From Halioglobus japonicus (GTDB taxonomy: Bacteria; Pseudomonadota; Gammaproteobacteria; Pseudomonadales; Halieaceae), in assembly GCA_902705825.1 (NCBI GenBank), contig CACSIL010000023.1, forward strand, positions 365,344 through 429,343: 64,000 bases of DNA. Direction: 5' to 3'. A program made the position numbers and the translations under genes. The notes under the pieces are model-generated. The model saw only the letters and a list, made by a program, of their open reading frames with translations, was not told the DNA's origin and searched no databases. Below, one piece after another: positions 34,497 to 44,803 of this stretch; the stretch's first letter is position 1; the number at the start of each line of letters is the position of its first letter.

Positions 34497-35534
34497 TTAC
34501 TGGCGCAACTGCACATGGCTCAGGAACAAAGTCGCCGTCAACAGCAGTACTGCACCGCCCTGATGTGCCACTCCCAATGCCACTGGCACATGCAGTAACA
34601 GCGTACTGATACCCAGGATGACTTGAACAATCAGCATAAGCACCAGCAGAATTGCCGCCAACCTTCCGCGCTCAGACTTCGTACTCCGATACACCAGAAG
34701 CGCAGACACATTCAGCACAACGAACAAAAAATAGGCAAACATTCGGTGATTGAATTGAATGGTCGTAATGTCTTCGAACATTGCCAGCCATGCCGGGGAG
34801 GTCGCGTAAAGACCGGGCGGTATGAAGGAATCTCCCATTAGCGGCCAGGTGGGGTAGGCAAACCCCGCATCGGTTCCGGCCACCATCCCGCCCGACAGAA
34901 TCATCAGGTAAACAAGCGCAACCAGTGCGAGTGTCCAGCGCGCATAGGGAGCGCGCGCGGTATCGGGTTCGCGGCCGCGAGTGAACAACAGACCAAAGGC
35001 CAACCACAACATATAAGCATAAATGGCCACGGCCACACCCAAATGCGCTGTCAGGCGATACTGGCTAACGCGCGGGTTGTCTACCAGGCCACTCTTGACC
35101 ATATACCACCCTAACAGACCCTGCAGCCCGCCGAGAAAGAAGAGCACCACCAGTCCAGGCGCCAGCCCAGGGCGCAACCGGCGCCGCAGCGCAAAGTAGA
35201 GCATCGGCACGGCGAACAGAACCCCTATCAACCGTCCCAACACCCGGTGCAGGTATTCATACATAAAAATGCTTTTGAACTCATGCAGACTCATGCCGTG
35301 GTTGATTTTCTGGTACTCGGGAAACTGCTTGTACTTTTCAAACGTGTCATGCCAATCCTGCTCGGACAGCGGCGGGATAGCGCCCACCAACGGCTTCCAT
35401 TCCACCATGGACAACCCCGAATTGGTGAGACGCGTGGCGCCGCCCAGCAGAATCATCGCGAAAATAACCACAGCGCAAAAAATAAGCCACTGTGCAATTT
35501 GTCGGTCATAGCGTTGTTGTTCGATGTTTGTCAT
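34497..35534 (-). CDS. ctaA: Heme A synthase (COX15/CtaA)
   Basis: 345 residues, eight membrane helices. Oxidises the C8 methyl of heme O to make heme A for aa3-type cytochrome oxidase. Conserved features: GGATRLTNSGLSMVEWKP after the first helix, the heme-ligand EYLHRVLGRL, a second FNHRMFAY and a last HQGGAV. Length is that of alpha-proteobacterial/mitochondrial type 2 CtaA. The usual cox/ctaB genes are not adjacent, so it is a single-gene locus here. Confidence 0.93.
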   Translation of the reverse strand: MTNIEQQRYDRQIAQWLIFCAVVIFAMILLGGATRLTNSGLSMVEWKPLVGAIPPLSEQDWHDTFEKYKQFPEYQKINHGMSLHEFKSIFMYEYLHRVLGRLIGVLFAVPMLYFALRRRLRPGLAPGLVVLFFLGGLQGLLGWYMVKSGLVDNPRVSQYRLTAHLGVAVAIYAYMLWLAFGLLFTRGREPDTARAPYARWTLALVALVYLMILSGGMVAGTDAGFAYPTWPLMGDSFIPPGLYATSPAWLAMFEDITTIQFNHRMFAYFLFVVLNVSALLVYRSTKSERGRLAAILLVLMLIVQVILGISTLLLHVPVALGVAHQGGAVLLLTATLFLSHVQLRQ

Positions 35535-35597
35535 AGCTGCCTGATCACAAGGAGGGTTAAAGTTAGCTTGCCAGAATCCCGTATTCTACCGCGAACC

Positions 35598-38500
35598 TCA
35601 GTCTCGCTCATCGGGATTTAGCATTTTGATTTCCAGCGGGGCCGTTGTATCGAGATGAATATCGCGCTGCGGGAATGCGACCACAATATCGGCTTCATTC
35701 AATCGACGATTTATCTGCAACCTGAGCTCGCTATCGGTGGTGAGGCGCTTGTCCAGATCCTCGATGTAATAACGCAGGCTGACCAACAAACTGTTGTCGC
35801 CAAACTCATCGAAGGTGACCAGAGGCGCGGGGTCGGCAAGCACCAGCGGATGCTTCTTCGCTACATCGCTGACGATCTCCAGCGCTTCGTCCATATCGGT
35901 ACCGTAGGCGACACCAATACGAATAATCCGGCGCGTCACCGAATCCGATAGAGACCAGTTCAGCAATCGGCTGGTGATAAATTCCTTGTTCGGCACCAGC
36001 AACTCGCGCCGGTCGTAATCCCGGATCGTGGTCGCCCGCATCTGTATCCTGGTTACCGTACCGGATACATCGCCGACGGTTACGGTATCGCCTAGCCGAA
36101 TAGGTTGTTCAAACAGAATTATCAAGCCACTGATAAAATTCGCAACTATTTCCTGCAAGCCAAAACCGATACCCAGGCTGAGCGCCGCGACCGCCCATTG
36201 CAGTGACGACCAGCTGACACCCAGTGAACCGACGACAAAAATCACCAGCAACATCGTGGCCGCGTACTGAAATACCCTCGTTAACGCATACGCCGAGGCC
36301 GCAGCGACATGGAGTTTTTGTCGCAGAAAGATCTCGAACAATCCCGGTAGGCGGCTGATCGCCAGGCCGCCCATACCGGCAAATAATATCGCCCGTAAGA
36401 TTTCGCTCAGCGTGACAGGGTCAGCAATTTCACGCCCGTCAACGATGGTTGTCTGGTGCCAGAAAGTGAACGAATCCAGGATTGTCAGCGCCGGAAAGAC
36501 TTCAGCCCATATCCACGCAACACCCAGCAGGCCGCCAAACAGCGTGAGCAGATTCAGCAACCTGGTCCCTTCATCGCTCAGCAAATCGGGGTCATGTTCC
36601 AGAATCTCATTCTCGATAGTGGTCTGGGTATCCTCATTGCTGCTCTTGACGAGCTCCTGACGAACCTCATACGCCATGCGCCGCCGGGTGAGCCCAAGCC
36701 ACCGCATACCCAGCTCATACAGAATCAGGACGCCACTGAGCAACACAAAGGTTCTGACCAGAAGCAGCGCAATTTCAATCGCGGTAAACGTATAACCCAG
36801 AAAAACGGCGAGTACTGCCGCAACTGGAATCCAGAGCAACAGCTTACGCAGCATTTTCGCCCAGAATGGATGCGTTGCACTGCTTTTGTCACTGAAAATC
36901 ATCTCCAACTTGCTATGCACAAACTCCGGGATGCGGTAAAAAAAGTACGCGATGGAACACAGCGCCATAATGACCGCCAGTGTGCCCAGAAACCCACCAA
37001 TACTCCTGGGATACAGGTTCAGGAAAAAGCCCACCAAAAACGCCGACGGCAACAGGGATAACTCCAGCGTGACAATCTGTCGTCGAAGGGCGGATACACG
37101 GCCGTCAGGCCAGCGAAAATGCACATCCATCAGCCCGTGAGGCAGTAATGCGAAGCGCAACAGCTCCAGGCCCCAGAAATAGAACGCCGTTCTTTGCAGG
37201 GCAAGAAACAGTGCGGTGGCCAACTCTGACTCATCGTGCTGCACCTCAAACAACCAGGCGGCCGTCAGCATGAGCAGCGGCCATCTGATTGACAGAAGCC
37301 CGGTCAGTACCAATGCCTGCAGGGTGCTGGCAAAACTGTCCGAGCGAACATAACCGACATGTTTTCCGCTCGCCACGAGCTGCTGTTTAAGGCCTGAACC
37401 ATAGTAGACAAGCAGCGCTACCAGCAATAACAGGACACCCGTCCATGGCTGCGCGACGATCCCCGCCGGAATACTCTTTAGCGACGTTACCCAACGCGGT
37501 GCAGAAAACACCTCGCGAAGTTGTTTGACCAGCTCCCCGGACTCCCCAAATAACAAACCGAACCTGTCACGTGAAGGAATCCACAGCAGTCGTGCCGAAA
37601 TAAAATTGCGATACGCATCGACCGCCAGTTCGTACCGGCGCAATGCGAAATCAAGATCCCCCAGAGTCTGGGCATACGTATTTTCCAGATCAATCGCTTT
37701 GCGAACCACATCTTGACGGCTGCGAACCAACTCATTGAGATCATCCTCAACTTCTGCCACTACCGCAGGCGTCAGTCCTTCGAGCTGCTCGCTGATATAC
37801 GTGGAGGGATTACGCAACAGGCGACGCTCATCTTCCAGCTCAACCTGCCGCAGGCTGGATGCCCTGATGTCATCGGCATTCTGGCTGATCTGCTTGGTGA
37901 TCTCGCCTTGCACGGGTAACTGCGCCTGGCGCTCGCGCAAAATCTCACCCACCACAGTACTCATTCCAAGAAGTTCAAGCTTGTGCTCAGTGGAAGACAG
38001 GTCAACTTCCAGCTGCTCAGCCGCGCTGCTGACCTCGCTATCACGCTGATCTGTTCTTTCTATTTCCCTGTTGCGCTCGCTTAAGGTCTTGGCCAGAGCG
38101 GCGTTATCGTCCGCAAGGCGTCTGAGTACCCTATGCTTGCCTTGCGTGCCGGCCAGCACGAGATCTGCCGTGGCCTGCGCTATTGCCGCCTCCCCCTCCC
38201 TCAATTCGCTGACGCGCTGGGTCATAGCCCGGGAGCGTTTTTCCAGACGTGCGATTTCGGCACTTGTTTGGTCAAGCTGCGCCTTGCGCAACTCCAGGCG
38301 CATCGGCTGGCTGAGTAGCTCCTCCTCCAGCGCCGCTTTCTCGGCATTTACACTGGCAAGCTGGGCACCTGCCAACCACAGCGCGGCCTGTTCGGCACTG
38401 CCGTTGCTCTCCAAGTCTGCGAACGCATCCAACTGCGACTCCAACTGAACAGCGAGGCTCGTCAACTCGGCGATACGCATGCGAATTTCCACCGGCCGCA

Positions 38501-38933
38501 CAGACATGCCATCGATCGCAGTACGAATCGTTATCGAGCGGTTTTTATTGGCTTCCAGTTCTGATTTTTCGAGCAGAATTGTCTGTTCCAGCTCAGACAG
38601 CGAAAGCTCATAAAGGTAGTCATTCGATTCTTCCGCCTCGAGCTGCTGCTGAGCCAGTGTCAGCTGGATAGCCTCGGCATCGCGCTCCGCATTGGCTCGG
38701 GCCAGGGCAAAGGTAGTGTGTTGTTGGTTGAATTCCTCAATACTTGCCAGTGCTGCCCGGGTATCGGCGTAGGATTCGAGCAGCTGGGCTCGGCGCGTGT
38801 CATCCTCGGGCAGGTTGTCGGTCACGCGAGCGACGGCTGCATCCAGCTCTGATGACGTCACCCCCGGGTCCGGCAGCTGCCCCCAGGCAGGGGCAACAGC
38901 AAACAGCACCAATAAGACCAGTATTCTCAACAT
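35598..38933 (-). CDS. MscK/KefA-type large mechanosensitive channel
   Basis: About 1111 residues: signal peptide (MLRILVLLVLFAVAPAWG), a periplasmic coiled-coil region of about 450 residues, eleven or so membrane helices, and a C-terminal MscS domain with GIGFGLQEIVANFISGLIILFEQPIRLGD, the pore-lining and beta-domain signature. Opens under membrane tension to release solutes on osmotic downshock; MscK types may respond to K+. Start chosen to place the signal at the N-terminus; an adjacent ATG (38936) and 20 more codons are possible. Length compares with E. coli MscK (1120). Confidence 0.92.
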   Translation of the reverse strand: MLRILVLLVLFAVAPAWGQLPDPGVTSSELDAAVARVTDNLPEDDTRRAQLLESYADTRAALASIEEFNQQHTTFALARANAERDAEAIQLTLAQQQLEAEESNDYLYELSLSELEQTILLEKSELEANKNRSITIRTAIDGMSVRPVEIRMRIAELTSLAVQLESQLDAFADLESNGSAEQAALWLAGAQLASVNAEKAALEEELLSQPMRLELRKAQLDQTSAEIARLEKRSRAMTQRVSELREGEAAIAQATADLVLAGTQGKHRVLRRLADDNAALAKTLSERNREIERTDQRDSEVSSAAEQLEVDLSSTEHKLELLGMSTVVGEILRERQAQLPVQGEITKQISQNADDIRASSLRQVELEDERRLLRNPSTYISEQLEGLTPAVVAEVEDDLNELVRSRQDVVRKAIDLENTYAQTLGDLDFALRRYELAVDAYRNFISARLLWIPSRDRFGLLFGESGELVKQLREVFSAPRWVTSLKSIPAGIVAQPWTGVLLLLVALLVYYGSGLKQQLVASGKHVGYVRSDSFASTLQALVLTGLLSIRWPLLMLTAAWLFEVQHDESELATALFLALQRTAFYFWGLELLRFALLPHGLMDVHFRWPDGRVSALRRQIVTLELSLLPSAFLVGFFLNLYPRSIGGFLGTLAVIMALCSIAYFFYRIPEFVHSKLEMIFSDKSSATHPFWAKMLRKLLLWIPVAAVLAVFLGYTFTAIEIALLLVRTFVLLSGVLILYELGMRWLGLTRRRMAYEVRQELVKSSNEDTQTTIENEILEHDPDLLSDEGTRLLNLLTLFGGLLGVAWIWAEVFPALTILDSFTFWHQTTIVDGREIADPVTLSEILRAILFAGMGGLAISRLPGLFEIFLRQKLHVAAASAYALTRVFQYAATMLLVIFVVGSLGVSWSSLQWAVAALSLGIGFGLQEIVANFISGLIILFEQPIRLGDTVTVGDVSGTVTRIQMRATTIRDYDRRELLVPNKEFITSRLLNWSLSDSVTRRIIRIGVAYGTDMDEALEIVSDVAKKHPLVLADPAPLVTFDEFGDNSLLVSLRYYIEDLDKRLTTDSELRLQINRRLNEADIVVAFPQRDIHLDTTAPLEIKMLNPDERD

Positions 38934-39077
38934 CATTCCCCTGAGTGACACAACCCCTTTCAAACTGAAGACGTATTCCTGCACTTCGGGCACACTCTAT
39001 ACCGGTTTGCCCATATGTGGCCAGCATGTGCCCTGCTGACGTAGAATGCGCATCCACAAAACACAGTGCGCCCGACC

Positions 39078-40970
39078 ATGCCTTTATTACGTCTAGACTC
39101 CGCCCACTTACAATTTGGCACCCAGGTCATTCTGGATAACGTCAGCCTGAGTATCACCCGAGGTGAAAAGCTCGGCCTGTTGGGCCGAAATGGCACCGGC
39201 AAGACCACCCTGCTCAAAGTCCTGGCAGGCGAATTGAGCCCTGATTCCGGTGATCGCTGGGTGCGCCCCGGGATTCATGTTGCACGGCTACAGCAGACCC
39301 TGCCGGAGGCAGATCAACTTTCCGTTTACGATGTTGTCGCCGCCGGTCTTGAGGATGCGGGGCGCCTGTTGAGCGAATATCACAAGCTGATACAGTCCGA
39401 CCAGCCCGATATGACATTACTGTCACGCGTTCAGCAGCAACTGGAGGCTGCCGACGGCTGGCAGCTACAACAGCGTGTCGAAACCACCATCAGCCAGCTG
39501 CAACTCCCCGCTGAAGCCACCATGGGAGAACTCTCCGGTGGTTGGCGCCGCCGGGTGGCACTGGCTCAGGCGCTGGTGAGCCAGCCTGACTTGCTGCTGC
39601 TGGACGAGCCGACAAACCACCTGGATATTCCCGCGATACGCTGGCTTGAAGAGCAACTCGCCAACTTTTCCGGCGCCATCATTCTTATTACTCACGATCG
39701 TCGTTTCCTGCAAAATGTGGCCAACAGCATCGCAGAACTGGACAGGGGCCACCTCACCCAACTGCGCGGCAGCTACCACAGTTTCCTGCGTCACAGGGAG
39801 CAGCAACTGGAAGCCGAAGAGCGTGCCAACGAATTGTTTGACAAAAAACTGGCGCAGGAAGAAGTGTGGATTCGCCAGGGTATAAAGGCGCGACGCACCC
39901 GTAACGAGGGTCGAGTGCGAGCGCTCAAAGCAATGCGCAATGAACGGCAGAGTCGTCGAGAACGCACCGGTACTGCTAATTTCGGTGTCGAAACGTCAGG
40001 GCAGTCGGGAAAGATCGTCGCGGAATTGCAGCATGTCGACAAGAGCTTCGGTGGCCGACCTGTGCTGAAAAATGTCTCCACCATCATTCAGCGCGGCGAC
40101 CGGGTGGGGATTGTCGGGCCCAACGGAGCTGGCAAGTCCACGCTGGTAAAACTATTGCTTGGAAAACTGGAACCCGATGCCGGCAAGATCATTTTTGGCA
40201 GCAAACTGGAACTGGCCTACTCCGACCAGTTGCGCGATCAGCTGGACCCCGCGAAGAACCTCATCGACAACGTATGCGGCGGTCAGGATTTTATTGAAAT
40301 CAATGGCAAGCGCCGCCACGCTATTTCCTATCTGGGCGACTTCCTGTTCAGCCCCGAACGCGTGCGCACACCGGTGAAGGCCCTGTCCGGGGGCGAACAG
40401 AACCGCGCCATACTGGCAAAATTATTCAGTAAGCCAGCCAACCTGCTGGTGCTCGATGAACCCACCAACGATCTGGATATCGAGACTCTGGAGCTGCTGG
40501 AGGAGATCCTTCTGACCTTCGAAGGCACCGTACTTCTGGTCAGCCACGACCGCGACTTTATGGACAACGTAGTCACCAGCCTGCTGGTACTGGAAGGTGA
40601 CGGCGTAGTGACGGAACAGGCCGGCGGCTACAGCGACTGGGAGGCTCGCGGAGGCCAGCTGCAATCAGGGCAGCAGGAGCGCAGCATAGCAACCTCACCC
40701 GCACAACAACCGGAGTCTGCGGCATCACCCACCACGGCAAAGAAGAGCAAACTCTCTTACAAGTTACAGCGCGAACTGGACGGCCTCCCCGCAGTGATTG
40801 AGAGGCTGGAACAGCGCCAACAGGCACTGGAGAGCACCATAGCCGAGGACGGTTTTTACGAGCAGGATCACGCGGTGGTGCAGAAGACTCTGGATGAGTT
40901 GGCAGCAGTACAGTCGGAGATGGAGACCACCTTTGAACGCTGGTCGATGCTAGAGGATGGCGACGTCTAA
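39078..40970 (+). CDS. uup: ABC-F ATPase Uup
   Basis: 630 residues with two ATPase domains: Walker A GRNGTGKTT and GPNGAGKST, signatures LSGGWRRR and LSGGEQNR, Walker B LLLDEPTNHLD and LVLDEPTNDLD, the ABC-F linker between them (SRRERTGTANFG), and a C-terminal Uup domain with a Lys/Glu/Gln-rich coiled coil (about 555-625). ABC-F proteins act on the ribosome, and Uup also affects replication-fork intermediates. The start at MPLLRLDS is the family's usual; four codons upstream are open (GTG). Confidence 0.92.
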   Translation: MPLLRLDSAHLQFGTQVILDNVSLSITRGEKLGLLGRNGTGKTTLLKVLAGELSPDSGDRWVRPGIHVARLQQTLPEADQLSVYDVVAAGLEDAGRLLSEYHKLIQSDQPDMTLLSRVQQQLEAADGWQLQQRVETTISQLQLPAEATMGELSGGWRRRVALAQALVSQPDLLLLDEPTNHLDIPAIRWLEEQLANFSGAIILITHDRRFLQNVANSIAELDRGHLTQLRGSYHSFLRHREQQLEAEERANELFDKKLAQEEVWIRQGIKARRTRNEGRVRALKAMRNERQSRRERTGTANFGVETSGQSGKIVAELQHVDKSFGGRPVLKNVSTIIQRGDRVGIVGPNGAGKSTLVKLLLGKLEPDAGKIIFGSKLELAYSDQLRDQLDPAKNLIDNVCGGQDFIEINGKRRHAISYLGDFLFSPERVRTPVKALSGGEQNRAILAKLFSKPANLLVLDEPTNDLDIETLELLEEILLTFEGTVLLVSHDRDFMDNVVTSLLVLEGDGVVTEQAGGYSDWEARGGQLQSGQQERSIATSPAQQPESAASPTTAKKSKLSYKLQRELDGLPAVIERLEQRQQALESTIAEDGFYEQDHAVVQKTLDELAAVQSEMETTFERWSMLEDGDV

Positions 40971-40975
40971 ACAGG

Positions 40976-41157
40976 GTTTCAGGCGAGAAGTCGCGATATG
41001 GAATGTGAAATCTCTGCGCCGGAGTATGCGGGTGACAGGGGGCGCTGGGACACGCCAAAAAACACACATCCATGTGCAGGCTCGGGTGGCGACGTCCTGT
41101 CGCCACACGGTCCCAGCGCCCCCTGTCACCCGCCTTCTCCTACTCCTCGTCTGAAAC
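40976..41157. mobile_element. MITE-like element with nested inverted repeats
   Basis: Starts 5 bp after the uup stop codon. The ends are imperfect inverted repeats of 15 bp (GTTTCAGGCGAGAAG at 40976-40990 against the reverse complement GTTTCAGACGAGGAG at 41143-41157; two mismatches). Inside is a perfect 24-bp inverted repeat (41028-41051 / 41110-41133) with a 58-nt loop, which itself holds an 8-bp stem (GTGGCGAC / GTCGCCAC, 41086-41106) and a 5-bp stem (CACAT / ATGTG, 41065-41076). No coding sequence. No clear target-site duplication seen. Could be a non-autonomous transposon, a REP-like element or a structured RNA. Confidence 0.6.
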
Positions 41158-41254
41158 TCACACCGTTTAGCCAGTATCAACAGCTGGACACACCAGAAGT
41201 GCGGTCTGAAACGGATATCGCTACAATGCCCTTAAACACCAGCAGTGGAAAAAT

Positions 41255-41992
41255 ATGAGCACCTACCAACAACAGATCCACAGCGCCCCAGAGGGCATCG
41301 ATCCGGATTTTTGGCGAGCCCCCGAAGGCGTGGCTGTGCCCGATGACGAGCTCACGTTTCTACTGGTGCCCGATGTTGTCGAATCGATGGCGGTGTTTGA
41401 GCTATCGCGGCAGGTACATCAGTATCAACGAGAACAATCCTCCGGCGACGGCGCCATCACGCGCGCGCTGATGGCCACCATGGGCGGCATGCTACCTGGC
41501 ATCTTGCTGTACGATCATCTGTCCAAGGGCCAGCCTGAGGGCACGGCGCGCATCGAGTTCGGCACCATCGGTGTCTCCTTGTACAAAGGGCCAAATGAAC
41601 GCTACGACAACCCGCAGGTGCAGCAGGACATTTCGATCCCGATTGAAGACGAAGTGGTGCTGGTGATCGACGATCTGGGTGACCGCGGCGGCACACTGCA
41701 GTTTCTGACACAGTATATCGCCGACAAGGGCGCCAGACAGGTGCTGACACTGGCGATCTATATGAAACCCATGGCAATCGAAAAGTGTCCAGTGAACTTC
41801 TCATTCGGTGAGGTAGCACAGGACACCTGGATTATCACGCCACGGGAAATGGTGGAAACCATGGTCAAGCGCGTACCCGTGTGGCGGGATCGCGGCGCAG
41901 ACCAGCGCGAGTGCTATCGGCGGCTGGTCGATATTATCGGCTACCCGCCGCAGTTAGCGGATTACTATCTTACACAGCTATTCGCCGCCTAG
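41255..41992 (+). CDS. Phosphoribosyltransferase-family protein
   Basis: 245 residues with a type I PRTase fold. The PRPP-binding loop is VVLVIDDLGDRGGTLQFL (about 131-148), with the two acidic residues and the GGT turn. The N-terminal part MGGMLPGILLYDHLSKG and RIEFGTIGVSLYKG match xanthine/hypoxanthine PRTases, in which the latter helps bind PRPP. Likely a purine-salvage enzyme, base not decided. Converges on the aminotransferase gene, 12 bp away. Confidence 0.78.
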   Translation: MSTYQQQIHSAPEGIDPDFWRAPEGVAVPDDELTFLLVPDVVESMAVFELSRQVHQYQREQSSGDGAITRALMATMGGMLPGILLYDHLSKGQPEGTARIEFGTIGVSLYKGPNERYDNPQVQQDISIPIEDEVVLVIDDLGDRGGTLQFLTQYIADKGARQVLTLAIYMKPMAIEKCPVNFSFGEVAQDTWIITPREMVETMVKRVPVWRDRGADQRECYRRLVDIIGYPPQLADYYLTQLFAA

Positions 41993-42004
41993 TGCTGGCG
42001 GTGC

Positions 42005-43192
42005 CTACAGGACTTTCGCCACAGATTCCGCGATGTAATCGATATTTCCCGCATTGACGCCGGCGACATTTATCCGCGATGAATCCAGCATATATACGCT
42101 GTGCTCCTCACGCAGCCGCACCGCTTGCGCGGCGCTCAATCCCAGAAACGAGAACATCCCCTTCTCCCGCTCAATAAAGGCGTAGTCTCCCCCACACCGG
42201 GCCTCAAGTGCCGCACGCAACTCACTGCGCAAGCCGTTGATACGCTGGCACATTGCCACCAGTTCCGTGCGCCAGATGCCACCGAGGCGGTCATCCGACA
42301 GCACCCTGCCGGCCAGTAATGCACCGTGCGCCGGGGGCATGGAATAGACCCGGCGCGCAGCTGATTGCGCCTGACTCAGGATCGCGCGCGCACTGGCCGC
42401 ATCGTTGCAGACAAAAATCGCGGCGCCGACACGTTCACGGTAGAGCCCTAGATTCTTTGAACAGGAAGCGGCCACAATCACCTCCGGCAGGCGCGACACC
42501 AATAGGCGCAAACCCGCAGCGTCCTCTTCCAGACCGTCGCCCAGCCCCTGATAGGCAAAATCGATGAATGGCGTGAAACCCTGCTTCTCCGCCAGTTCGG
42601 CAATAACCTCCCACTGAGCAAGAGTCAGGTCAGCGCCGCACGGGTTGTGGCAGCAACCGTGCAGCAGCACCACGTCACCGGCCACCGCATTTTTCAAATC
42701 CTCCACCATGCCGTCAAAATTTACGCCATGGGAGGCCGCGTCATAGTATCGGTAGCTGTGAAACTCAAGCCCGACGCTACCCAGCAGCGGAATATGCACC
42801 GGCCAGGTAGGGTCCGAAACCCAGACCTTTGCATTGGGCGCTGCAGCGTGGACGATTTCAGCGCCAATGCGCAAAGCGCCGCAGCCACCGGGTGTCTGAA
42901 TGCTGGTTACACGCCCTTCAAGCAGGGCGGCACTGTCCGCGCCCAACACCAGGCGTTGCAGACCGGTGTTGAAGCTCTCATCGCCGGCAGCTGCCAGATA
43001 GGCCTTGCTCGTTTCCTCCTCTATCAGCGCGCGCTGTGCTATCTGCACGGCGTCAAACACCGGGCACAGGCCCTGCTCATCCATGTAAATACCGATGGTC
43101 AGGTCAACTTTGTGCGGATTGGGGTCAGCGCGACAGGCTGCGGACAAACCGAGTATCGGATCGGGTGGTAGTTGTTGCAAGGCTTGCAGCAT
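42005..43192 (-). CDS. Aspartate/aromatic aminotransferase (class I)
   Basis: 395 residues, subgroup Ialpha like AspC/TyrB: start DPILGLSAACRADPNPHKVDLTIGIYMDE, LLHGCCHNPCGADL (substrate/cofactor Asn), PLP-binding Lys in SCSKNLGLYRERVGA, and carboxylate-binding Arg near the C-terminus (SSRINVAGVN). Transfers amino groups between aspartate or aromatic amino acids and 2-oxoglutarate. Starts 16 bp after pepD, forming a two-gene unit for peptide and amino-acid use. Substrate preference cannot be read from the sequence. Confidence 0.9.
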   Translation of the reverse strand: MLQALQQLPPDPILGLSAACRADPNPHKVDLTIGIYMDEQGLCPVFDAVQIAQRALIEEETSKAYLAAAGDESFNTGLQRLVLGADSAALLEGRVTSIQTPGGCGALRIGAEIVHAAAPNAKVWVSDPTWPVHIPLLGSVGLEFHSYRYYDAASHGVNFDGMVEDLKNAVAGDVVLLHGCCHNPCGADLTLAQWEVIAELAEKQGFTPFIDFAYQGLGDGLEEDAAGLRLLVSRLPEVIVAASCSKNLGLYRERVGAAIFVCNDAASARAILSQAQSAARRVYSMPPAHGALLAGRVLSDDRLGGIWRTELVAMCQRINGLRSELRAALEARCGGDYAFIEREKGMFSFLGLSAAQAVRLREEHSVYMLDSSRINVAGVNAGNIDYIAESVAKVL

Positions 43193-43208
43193 GGATATTC
43201 TCCGGATA

Positions 43209-44651
43209 TTACATCTGTGCCAGCAGCGCTGTAAGGAACTGCCAGAAGGGTTTCACCGTATTGATTTGCAGGCGCTCGGTCGGCGAATGAGCACCCTGAA
43301 TAGTAGGACCGAAGGATAGAATATCCAGATCCGTTTTCTTACCTTTTAATATACCGCACTCCAGGCCGGCATGTATTGCCTTGACCGCCGGCACACCGCC
43401 AAACAGACGCTCGTGCAAGGCACTGGCCTGCGCCAGCAAGGGGCTGTTCAAATCGGGCTGCCAGCCCGGGTAACCCACAACATCCTTCACGGTCAGCCGG
43501 TAGGCGCGAGCCAGCGCCATGACAGAATGCTGCAATGGCAGACTCTGTGCGGCATTGAAAAAGCGGTAACTGGACTCCAGCATAAACTCGCCCTGCTGCA
43601 ATCTCGCCATCGCCAGGTTAGTGCTTAGATCCACCAGCTCAGCACCCAATGCCAGACTGTAGGCCTGCACGCCATGCGGAAAGACGGCCAGCATATCGAG
43701 GATTTCTGCACTTTCAGCTGCGCCCAGTACACTGCCATGGGCGGAGGGTTGCAGTACGAATTCCAGCTGTTTATCGGCCTCTGGCAGATAACCCAGAGCC
43801 TCCTGCCTGACCTGCTCCACTCGCACCTGCAATTGCTCGGAAACAGCCTGCGGGCAGGTGAACCCAATCGCCCCCTCCCGCGGAATCACATTGTGCGCCA
43901 CGCCCACATCCAGCGCTGCGAGTTGCCCCCCCTCTAGGCCTTGCAGGCACTGGCCCAGCAGCTTGATTGCATTGCCCAGTTGCTGGTGGATCTGTATACC
44001 GGAGTGACCGCCAGCCAACCCTTTGATTGCCAGCGTCCAGTGCTGTGCTTGCGCGGAAGGTGCCGCTGTTGCAAAGCTGCGATGAAACTCCCAACCGCCG
44101 CCACCGGTGCAACCCACGTACAACTCTTGCCACTCCTCCGTATCGAGATTCAACATGCGCGTGCCCGTTAACAGCTCGGGATCCAGCCGCAGCGCACCGC
44201 CCAGACCGGTCTCTTCATCGACGGTGAACAGCAGCTCCAGCGGCGGGCGCTGCACCTGCGGGTCTGTCATCAGTGCCAGTGCCGCCGCACAACCAACGCC
44301 GTTGTCCGCTCCCAAAGTGGTACGATCTGCCCGCAACCAGCCGTCCTCAACCACCAGAGCGAGAGGGTCGCGGCTGAAATCATGTGCTTTATCTGCGGTT
44401 TTTACCGTCACCATATCCAGATGATTCTGGATAATCACTGTCTCTCGACCCGCCATGCCCTCGCTGGCTGGCACGGCAACCACCAGATTGCCCTCGTCAT
44501 CCATTTTTGTCGCATACCCGGCCTGCTCAGCCTCTGCAATAATGTACTGACGTACAGCCGCCTCCTGCCCGGAGGGCCGCGGAATCTGCGTAATATTATA
44601 AAAATGTCGCCACAGGTGGGCGGGGTCAGCGGGGTAGTTTGCAGGTTTCAT
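43209..44651 (-). CDS. pepD: Aminoacyl-histidine dipeptidase (PepD)
   Basis: 480 residues, M20 zinc peptidase. Metal-binding HLDMV and Asp in GADNGVGCAAAL (about 120), catalytic EE in LFTVDEETGLGGA, Asp in LNLDTEEW, and a late His in KAIHAGLECGIL. The lid-domain insert lies between. Cleaves X-His dipeptides such as carnosine and other dipeptides in the cytosol. Length matches E. coli PepD (485). Forms a unit with the following aminotransferase. Confidence 0.93.
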   Translation of the reverse strand: MKPANYPADPAHLWRHFYNITQIPRPSGQEAAVRQYIIAEAEQAGYATKMDDEGNLVVAVPASEGMAGRETVIIQNHLDMVTVKTADKAHDFSRDPLALVVEDGWLRADRTTLGADNGVGCAAALALMTDPQVQRPPLELLFTVDEETGLGGALRLDPELLTGTRMLNLDTEEWQELYVGCTGGGGWEFHRSFATAAPSAQAQHWTLAIKGLAGGHSGIQIHQQLGNAIKLLGQCLQGLEGGQLAALDVGVAHNVIPREGAIGFTCPQAVSEQLQVRVEQVRQEALGYLPEADKQLEFVLQPSAHGSVLGAAESAEILDMLAVFPHGVQAYSLALGAELVDLSTNLAMARLQQGEFMLESSYRFFNAAQSLPLQHSVMALARAYRLTVKDVVGYPGWQPDLNSPLLAQASALHERLFGGVPAVKAIHAGLECGILKGKKTDLDILSFGPTIQGAHSPTERLQINTVKPFWQFLTALLAQM

Positions 44652-44803
44652 GCAGACGCTCCAGGAAAAGGCGCCGAATTATAGCCCAGCAAGGGCGATG
44701 CGGACATTATTCACACTTCTCGCCCGTACTTTTTACATCGCATAGTCTGCAGAGCAAACTACAATTAAAGAGGGTTTTTGAACGAAGAGTATCCGAGCAC
44801 ATC

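Noticed and set aside
40573-41258. Minus- and plus-strand frames across the uup 3' end and the inverted-repeat element
   Set aside because: They are forced by the palindromic DNA and by uup in another frame; Cys/Pro/Arg-rich with no family resemblance.
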